Assembly (NCBI RefSeq): GCF_042667405.1
Contig: NZ_JBHVAL010000001.1
Span: 682,001-746,000, forward strand
Origin: Arthrobacter sp042667405
GTDB taxonomy: Bacteria; Actinomycetota; Actinomycetes; Actinomycetales; Micrococcaceae
Reading direction: 5' to 3'
Length of the DNA: 64,000 nt
The translations under genes and the position numbers were made by a program. The notes beneath the pieces were generated by a model. That model saw nothing but the letters and a program-made list of their open reading frames with translations, had not been told where the DNA came from and ran no database searches. Of the stretch, positions 58,922 to 64,000 are shown one piece after another (position 1 is the first letter of the stretch; every line of letters starts with the position of its first letter).

Positions 58922-60088
58922 CTACTCCCCTATAGGGAAAGCTACTCCTTCACCCACTACGCGGAGGCAGAGTTCTGTGCCCGGTTTGGTGATCGAGGCA
59001 TTCCAGTGCCGGATGGTGATAATTTCGCCGCCACCTGGATAGCGGTGGCCGTTGCCCTGCCCGGCACCATCCTGGGCTGTGTAGGCGCCCAGCTTGATGC
59101 GGACAGTGGTTTCAGGCCCAAAGTAGTCCGTATCCACAACGACGCCGCGGATTGGACCGTCCGGCGCGATCCGGATCTGCTCCGGACGCAACATGAGCTG
59201 TACTCTGCCCTGGGCCGGCGGTCGCCGTACTGCAATGCCTCCGAGGGAACACGTTGCCAAGGAACCCTCCATCCATGCGTCAAGAATGACGGCCTCGCCC
59301 AGGAACTCCGCTGTCGCCCGGTCCGCAGGACGGGTGTACACCACGAACGGGTTGCCGATTTGAGCCAGCTTCCCGCCGCGCATGATGGCTACCTGGTCGG
59401 CGAAGGACAAGGCCTCGGCCTGGTCGTGAGTGACCAGGATGGTGGTCACCCCGGCAGCGTTGAGGACCTTTGCCACCGCCCGACGCGTGGCGACCCTCAA
59501 GCCGGCGTCGAGAGCCGAGAAGGGCTCATCAAGGAGCATCAGCTCAGGTTCGCGGGCAAGCGCACGGGCCAAAGCAACGCGCTGCTGCTGGCCGCCGGAA
59601 AGCTGATGCGGGCGCCGCTTGGCCATGGCGGTGTCCAAGGAGACCATCTCCAGCAGCTCTTCCACACGGGACCTCACGGCTCGACGACCGCCGTCGAGCT
59701 TGCCGGCGTCCAACCCAAAGGCGACGTTCTGGCCGACAGTCAGGTGCGGAAACAATGCACCATCCTGGGCGACGTAACCCACCTGGCGTTTGTGCGCGGG
59801 AACCTGGACACCGTCGCCCGCCACCGGAACGCCGTTCATGCTGATTGATCCGGTGTTCGGGTGTTCAAAACCGGCGATGAGGCGGAGCAGGGTGGTTTTG
59901 CCCGAACCCGACGGCCCGACGATGGCCGTTGTTCCACCGCGGGCGACCGAGAGGTTAACTCCCTTGAGCACAGCTTGTGCTCCGAAGTTCTTGGTGACCT
60001 CGGAAATGTCCAAGTGCGTGTTCGTGGTCGGCGCCACGGAAGGGGCCACACGCGGAGAAGGGAGTCTGGAAGGGGCTTGTTCTGTCAC
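58922..60088 (-). CDS. Iron ABC transporter ATP-binding protein
   Basis: 388 residues from GTG 60088, overlapping the permease stop (GTGA). Walker A GPSGSGKTT, ABC signature HQLSGGQQQRVALARAL and Walker B LMLLDEPFSALDA are intact, and a C-terminal TOBE domain (RVQLMLRPEQIRI) follows, as in FbpC-type ATPases. The long upstream open frame is rejected as it overlaps the permease. Last gene of the operon. Confidence 0.92.
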   Translation of the reverse strand: MTEQAPSRLPSPRVAPSVAPTTNTHLDISEVTKNFGAQAVLKGVNLSVARGGTTAIVGPSGSGKTTLLRLIAGFEHPNTGSISMNGVPVAGDGVQVPAHKRQVGYVAQDGALFPHLTVGQNVAFGLDAGKLDGGRRAVRSRVEELLEMVSLDTAMAKRRPHQLSGGQQQRVALARALAREPELMLLDEPFSALDAGLRVATRRAVAKVLNAAGVTTILVTHDQAEALSFADQVAIMRGGKLAQIGNPFVVYTRPADRATAEFLGEAVILDAWMEGSLATCSLGGIAVRRPPAQGRVQLMLRPEQIRIAPDGPIRGVVVDTDYFGPETTVRIKLGAYTAQDGAGQGNGHRYPGGGEIITIRHWNASITKPGTELCLRVVGEGVAFPIGE

Positions 60089-61683
60089 TGTCCGGCTACT
60101 TTCTTGGACTGTTGGAAAAGCAAGTAGGTCATGGGCGCCGAGAGCAGGATCATCAGCAGGGCATAAGGCGCCGCCCCGGTGTAGTCGATTTCGCTGCTCT
60201 TGCTCCAAAACTCCGTTGCCAAAGTACGGGTCCCATTCGGCGCCAGGAGCAATGTCGCTGTGAGTTCGTTGACGATCGCCAGGAAAACCAGCGCAGCTCC
60301 GCCGGCTGCAGCCGGGGCGGTCAATCGCAGAGTCACGCGGAAGAATGACACGAAGGGGGTCTTTCCCAAAGACTGCGCGGCTTCATCGAGCTCCTTGGGA
60401 GCTTGAGCCAGGCCCGAACGGAGGTTGACCAATGCCCGGGGAAGAAACAGCAACACGTAAGCAGCGATCAAGACTCCGGCTGTTTGGTAAACGCCGGGCA
60501 CCACCCGGATACTGACCGTCACGAAGGCCAGGCCCACCACGATCCCGGGCAGGGAACTCGTAACGTAGTTGGACAGTTCAAGCAGCTTGCTGAACCAGCT
60601 CGGGTGGCGGACAGCAAGGTACGCCATGGGGAAAGCCACGACGATGGTTACTGCCGCTCCAATGGCACCGTAAATGAGCGTCTGAAGGAGGGCAGGCATG
60701 AATTCATCGGCCGCCCAAATCTCCGCCCCACCGGTGATCACCCATTTCAGGACAAACCACAGCGGCAGGCCGAACGCCAAGGCAGTCAGCGCCAGAAGGC
60801 CCAATTGGGCCGGCAACTGATAGCGTCCCAGCGGCAACTGGGTTGTCTTTCCCTGCGCACCGGATCCGACACGGGCATATCGTGCTGTACCGCGGCTTTT
60901 CACTTCGGCTAGGAGCAGGAAAAGGCAGAGGATAACGAGGACACTGGCCAGCATATTGCCGGCGGTGCCGTTGAACGTCGACTGGAATTGGACCATGATC
61001 GCCGTCGTGAAGGTATCGAAGCGGATCATGGCGAAGGCGCCGTATTCAGCCAGGAGGTGGAGACCGACGAGCAAGGCGCCACCGGTCATCGCGATGCGCA
61101 GCTGGGGCAACACGACCCGGAAGAAGACTGCCCACGGACCCAGGCCAAGGGAAGCAGCGGACTGCTCAATGGCCGGGTCCAAGCGGCCGAGCGTTGCCGC
61201 TGCCGGTATGTAAACAAGCGGGAAGTAGGAAAGGGTGGAAATCAAGACACCGGACCAGAGGCCCTCAAGTGAGGGAACAGCCGAAACCCACGAATAGCTG
61301 TTGACGAAGGCCGGGATCGCCAACGGCGCGGCCAGGGCAACGGCCCACCAGCGACGCCCCCGAAGCGCTGTCCGCTCAACCAGCCAGGCACCACCCACCC
61401 CCAGCAGAAGGCACAGAGGGATGGTGATGACGGTCAGCAAGACAGTATTGAGCAGAAGCTCGCCAACGCGCGGGCGGATGATGAGTTCGACGGCGGTTTC
61501 CCAGCCGGTCGTGACGGTCATGTAGACGACGTAGCCCAGTGGCAAAAGCGAAAACAGGGCGATCAGCACTGCCAGCAGGGAGACAGTGGAAACGCCGAAA
61601 GGCGGGCGGGGGCGCTTGCCCCTGCCCGCCGTCGTCGTGCTTTCCGCGCCTTGTGGTCGGGAAGCCGATAGGTCGGTACTCAC
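60085..61683 (-). CDS. Iron ABC transporter permease (FbpB-like, fused two-domain)
   Basis: 532 residues from GTG 61683. About twelve membrane helices in two homologous halves; each half has an EAA-type loop (for example EQSAASLGLGPWAVFFRVVL and DEAAQSLGKTPFVSFFRVTL), which contact the ATPase. Typical of FbpB proteins for ferric iron. The start is 4 bp after the binding-protein stop and the stop overlaps the ATPase start, so all three are one operon. Confidence 0.92.
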   Translation of the reverse strand: MSTDLSASRPQGAESTTTAGRGKRPRPPFGVSTVSLLAVLIALFSLLPLGYVVYMTVTTGWETAVELIIRPRVGELLLNTVLLTVITIPLCLLLGVGGAWLVERTALRGRRWWAVALAAPLAIPAFVNSYSWVSAVPSLEGLWSGVLISTLSYFPLVYIPAAATLGRLDPAIEQSAASLGLGPWAVFFRVVLPQLRIAMTGGALLVGLHLLAEYGAFAMIRFDTFTTAIMVQFQSTFNGTAGNMLASVLVILCLFLLLAEVKSRGTARYARVGSGAQGKTTQLPLGRYQLPAQLGLLALTALAFGLPLWFVLKWVITGGAEIWAADEFMPALLQTLIYGAIGAAVTIVVAFPMAYLAVRHPSWFSKLLELSNYVTSSLPGIVVGLAFVTVSIRVVPGVYQTAGVLIAAYVLLFLPRALVNLRSGLAQAPKELDEAAQSLGKTPFVSFFRVTLRLTAPAAAGGAALVFLAIVNELTATLLLAPNGTRTLATEFWSKSSEIDYTGAAPYALLMILLSAPMTYLLFQQSKKVAGQ

Positions 61684-61687
61684 AGAA

Positions 61688-62731
61688 CTAGAGGAGTCCT
61701 GCCTTGGTCATCAGCTCGGTGACCTTGGCGGAGTTGAGCTTTGCCGGGTCCACGGTAGGTGCCTGGAGTTCCTTGATGGGAACAAGCTTGGCGTTGGCAT
61801 CAACCTGCGATGCTATGGCGTACTCGAACGACGTGCCGTTCTTCAGAACTTCCTGGCCCTTCTTGCCCGTGATGAACTTGAGGAAGGCCTGGGCGTCGGC
61901 TGCGTGCTTGGAAGACTTCAGCACGCCGCCGCCGGAGACGGACAAGAAAGCGCCCGGATCCTGGTTCTTGAAGTAGTACGGCGTGACGTTCTTGGAGTTC
62001 TCGCCGGTCTTCGCCTGGTCACCGTAGTAGTAGTAGTGGTAGATCAGGGCGCCGTCGACTTCGCCTGCGTTGACGGCCTTCATGGCGGTGCTGTTGCCCT
62101 TGTAGGCCTTGAAGTTTTCCTTCATGCCCTTGAGCCACTCCTCGGTAGCAGCCTCGCCCTTGAGCTCAAGGAGCGCCGAAACGATTGCCTGGAAGTCGGC
62201 ACCGGTCGGCGACGCTGCCCACTTGCCCTTCCACTCGGGGTTGGCCAGGTCCAGCATGGACTTGGGGAGCTTGTCGTCGCTGATCTTGTTCTTGTCGTAG
62301 ACAAAGACCGTGGAGCGGGCGGCGATACCGGTCCACTTGCCAGTGGACGGGCGGAACTCAGCGGGCACCTGATCCAGGGTTGCCTTGTCGACGTCCGCGA
62401 AGAGGCCGGCGTTCTCTACCTGCGCCATTGCGGGAGAGTTCTCGGTCAGGAAGACATCAGCCGGTGAAGCCTGGCCTTCCTGGACGATCTGGTTGGACAG
62501 TTCGGTGTCCGAGCCCTGACGGATGGTGACCTTAATCCCGGTCTCCTTGGTGAAAGCGTCCACCCATTCCTTTGTCAGGGTGTCGTGCTGCGCGTTGTAA
62601 ACCGTGATTTCACCGGAACCCGAACCTGCGGAAGCGGAGGCACTGCCGGCATTGGAGCCGCATGCGGTGAGGCCAAGTGCTGCGGTTGCCGCGAGGGCGA
62701 TTCCGGCCAGCGCTTTCTTGGGGATGTTCAT
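61688..62731 (-). CDS. Ferric iron ABC transporter substrate-binding lipoprotein
   Basis: 347 residues from ATG 62731. A lipoprotein signal with lipobox LTAC (cysteine near residue 24) and a Gly/Ser-rich linker lead to the class II binding fold: ITVYNAQHDTLTKEWVDAFT, QEGQASPADVFLTENSPAMA and the tyrosine run HYYYYG, matching the iron-coordinating tyrosines of FbpA-type proteins. First gene of the operon, 84 bp downstream of an IdeR-like box. Confidence 0.93.
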   Translation of the reverse strand: MNIPKKALAGIALAATAALGLTACGSNAGSASASAGSGSGEITVYNAQHDTLTKEWVDAFTKETGIKVTIRQGSDTELSNQIVQEGQASPADVFLTENSPAMAQVENAGLFADVDKATLDQVPAEFRPSTGKWTGIAARSTVFVYDKNKISDDKLPKSMLDLANPEWKGKWAASPTGADFQAIVSALLELKGEAATEEWLKGMKENFKAYKGNSTAMKAVNAGEVDGALIYHYYYYGDQAKTGENSKNVTPYYFKNQDPGAFLSVSGGGVLKSSKHAADAQAFLKFITGKKGQEVLKNGTSFEYAIASQVDANAKLVPIKELQAPTVDPAKLNSAKVTELMTKAGLL

Positions 62732-62814
62732 GGAGGGCTTCTTTCTTCGAACAAAAACTCTTGGGGACCTTCGTCCGTGCAGGCCAGGTGTTGGGAAGGC
62801 TTGCTTCTGTAAGG

Positions 62815-62833
62815 GTAGGTAAGGCTTGCCTAC
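62815..62833. promoter_or_regulatory. DtxR/IdeR-like iron box upstream of the iron transporter
   Basis: GTAGGTAAGGCTTGCCTAC matches the 19-bp consensus TTAGGTTAGGCTAACCTAA at 14 positions by eye and is close to palindromic. It lies upstream of the binding-protein gene and would repress the operon with iron. Confidence 0.7.
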
Positions 62834-62952
62834 GCGCAAAGCCCAATCACCCAATAGTGACAAGGATCACGATAATTACGCAAATCTTGCGTGACGTAAT
62901 AACGGGGCCTTGACAGCGCTCGCGTCAGTAACGGTGGACCCGATCGCAAAAA

Positions 62953-62989
62953 GCCCGGAATCAGCTGCATAGCGCAGCCGATCCCGGGC
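62953..62989 (-). terminator. nrdF terminator hairpin
   Basis: A near-perfect 16-bp stem with a 5-base loop, followed on the minus strand by five T residues. It is 24 bp beyond the nrdF stop. Confidence 0.88.
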
Positions 62990-63013
62990 CGGTGTCCGAT
63001 CAATCAGACGGAC

Positions 63014-63988
63014 TTAGAACTCCCAGTCCTCATCCTCCGTGTTCACGGCCTTGCCGATCACGTAGGAAGAACCCGAGCCGGAGAAGAAGTCGTGGTTCTC
63101 GTCGGCGTTCGGGGACAGTGCGGAGAGGATGGCCGGGTTCACGTCAGTGACCGATGCCGGGAACATAGCCTCGTAGCCGAGGTTCATGAGGGCCTTGTTG
63201 GCGTTGTAGTGCAGGAACTTCTTGACATCCTCAGCCAGGCCGACACCGTCGTAGAGGTCGTGGGTGTACTGGACTTCGTTTTCGTACAGCTCGAAGAGCA
63301 GCTCGAAGGTGTAGTCCTTGATCTCCTGCTTGCGGGCCTCGGAAACCTTCTCCAGGCCCTTCTGGAACTTGTAGCCGATGTAGTAGCCGTGCACGGCCTC
63401 GTCGCGGATGATGAGGCGGATGAGGTCAGCCGTGTTCGTGAGCTTGGCGCGCGAGGACCAGTACATGGGCAGGTAGAAGCCCGAGTAGAACAGGAAGCTC
63501 TCAAGCAGCGTGGAGGCAACCTTGCGCTTGAGGGGATCGTCGCCCTGGTAGTAGTCCATGACGATCTGCGCCTTCTTCTGCAGGTTCTCGTTCTCGAGGG
63601 ACCAGCGGAAAGCGTCGTCAATCTCCTTGGTGGAGCACAGCGTGGAGAAGATCGACGAGTAGGACTTGGCGTGCACCGACTCCATGAAGGCGATGTTGGT
63701 GTATACAGCCTCTTCGTGCGGGGTCAGTGCGTCCGGAATCAGCGAAACGGCGCCAACGGTGCCCTGGATGGTGTCCAGCAGGGTCAAGCCGGTGAAGACG
63801 CGCATGGTCAGCTGCTGCTCTTCCGGGGTCAGCGTGTGCCACGACTGGACGTCGTTGGACAGCGGCACCTTCTCAGGCAGCCAGAAGTTGTTGACCAGGC
63901 GGTTCCAGACTTCCACGTCCTTGTCATCCTGGATCTTGTTCCAGTTGATGGCCTCGACATGGCTCAGCAGCTTGACCTTCTCGGTCAT
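63014..63988 (-). CDS. nrdF: Class Ib ribonucleotide reductase beta subunit
   Basis: 324 residues, full length, from ATG 63988 with AAAGGGG upstream. NrdF carries the metal-tyrosyl radical that drives NrdE. Metal ligands are in TLLDTIQGTVG, HEEAVYTNIAFMESVHAKSY and the later RDEAVHGYYIGYKFQ segment; the C-terminal tail VNTEDEDWEF binds NrdE. In actinobacteria NrdF is usually the Mn2-Y type. nrdE would lie outside the window upstream. Confidence 0.97.
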   Translation of the reverse strand: MTEKVKLLSHVEAINWNKIQDDKDVEVWNRLVNNFWLPEKVPLSNDVQSWHTLTPEEQQLTMRVFTGLTLLDTIQGTVGAVSLIPDALTPHEEAVYTNIAFMESVHAKSYSSIFSTLCSTKEIDDAFRWSLENENLQKKAQIVMDYYQGDDPLKRKVASTLLESFLFYSGFYLPMYWSSRAKLTNTADLIRLIIRDEAVHGYYIGYKFQKGLEKVSEARKQEIKDYTFELLFELYENEVQYTHDLYDGVGLAEDVKKFLHYNANKALMNLGYEAMFPASVTDVNPAILSALSPNADENHDFFSGSGSSYVIGKAVNTEDEDWEF

Positions 63989-64000
63989 GTCATCCCCTTT

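Overview
The window is high-GC chromosomal DNA from an actinomycete of the family Micrococcaceae, most probably Arthrobacter or Paenarthrobacter. The evidence is the many GTG and TTG starts, the gene order (efp-nusB beside an aro block, alaS-rpsD-rarA, rel-secFD-yajC-ruvBAC-yebC-pdxT), mycothiol-linked genes instead of glutathione genes, a MurT/GatD pair, an actinobacterial-type S4 protein and a DUF222/HNH gene. This assignment comes from gene content and protein recognition only; no database search was run. Most of the window is conserved housekeeping sequence. No rRNA, tRNA, CRISPR array, insertion sequence or prophage is visible. No stretch longer than 300 bases lacks a gene; the longest gap, 62732-63013, holds an iron box and a terminator.

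Layout. 1-407: 3' end of a PrsW-type membrane protease gene. 477-11574 (minus strand): nusB, efp, a TPR gene, aroB, aroK, aroC, aroE, mltG, ruvX, alaS and two small membrane-protein genes, with many start/stop overlaps. 11733-13971: rpsD and rarA. 14013-15382: a VLRF1-like gene converging on a GNAT acetyltransferase gene. 15466-18726: aspS and hisS. 18934-22015 (plus): cyclophilin, DUF349 protein and an AbiEi-like protein. 22012-31848 (minus): rel, secF, secD, yajC, ruvB, ruvA, ruvC, yebC, pdxT. 31950-37399: murT-gatD, capA-like lipoprotein and an M3 peptidase. 37461-41839 (minus): pdxS, pgsA, HIT protein, thrS.

The right third is more accessory. 41969-45900 is a DNA-damage module: dnaE2 and a DUF6504 gene behind a near-perfect LexA box, without imuA/imuB beside it. 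45936-47586 is an FAD monooxygenase gene divergent from its probable TetR repressor, with an 18-bp palindrome between them. 48054-51089 holds an SRAP-family DNA-protein crosslink protein and a mycothiol group (mycoredoxin, S-(hydroxymethyl)mycothiol dehydrogenase, metallo-beta-lactamase-fold hydrolase). 51167-53239 (minus) is lipoate ligase, thioesterase and a VTT-domain membrane protein behind a possible iron box. 53320-58916 contains a coiled-coil protein, an FAD/Rieske oxidoreductase, a short AlkD-like protein, a DUF1016 nuclease and a DUF222/HNH nuclease. 58922-62833 is a ferric-iron ABC transporter operon behind a DtxR/IdeR-like box, and the window ends with nrdF.

The genes fall into a few functional groups: shikimate pathway and translation on the left; Sec export, stringent response and Holliday-junction processing in the middle; pyridoxal phosphate, lipid II amidation and phosphatidylinositol lipids next; then stress responses (SOS, thiol/formaldehyde, iron) on the right. 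The most testable new points are predicted regulatory sites (LexA, TetR, SigR/SigH-like, two iron boxes), a structured RNA region before mscR, a VLRF1-like protein that seems to have lost its catalytic loop, a MurT without its zinc ribbon, and a histidine-rich repeat in the MltG cytoplasmic tail. No clearly new multi-gene system was found.
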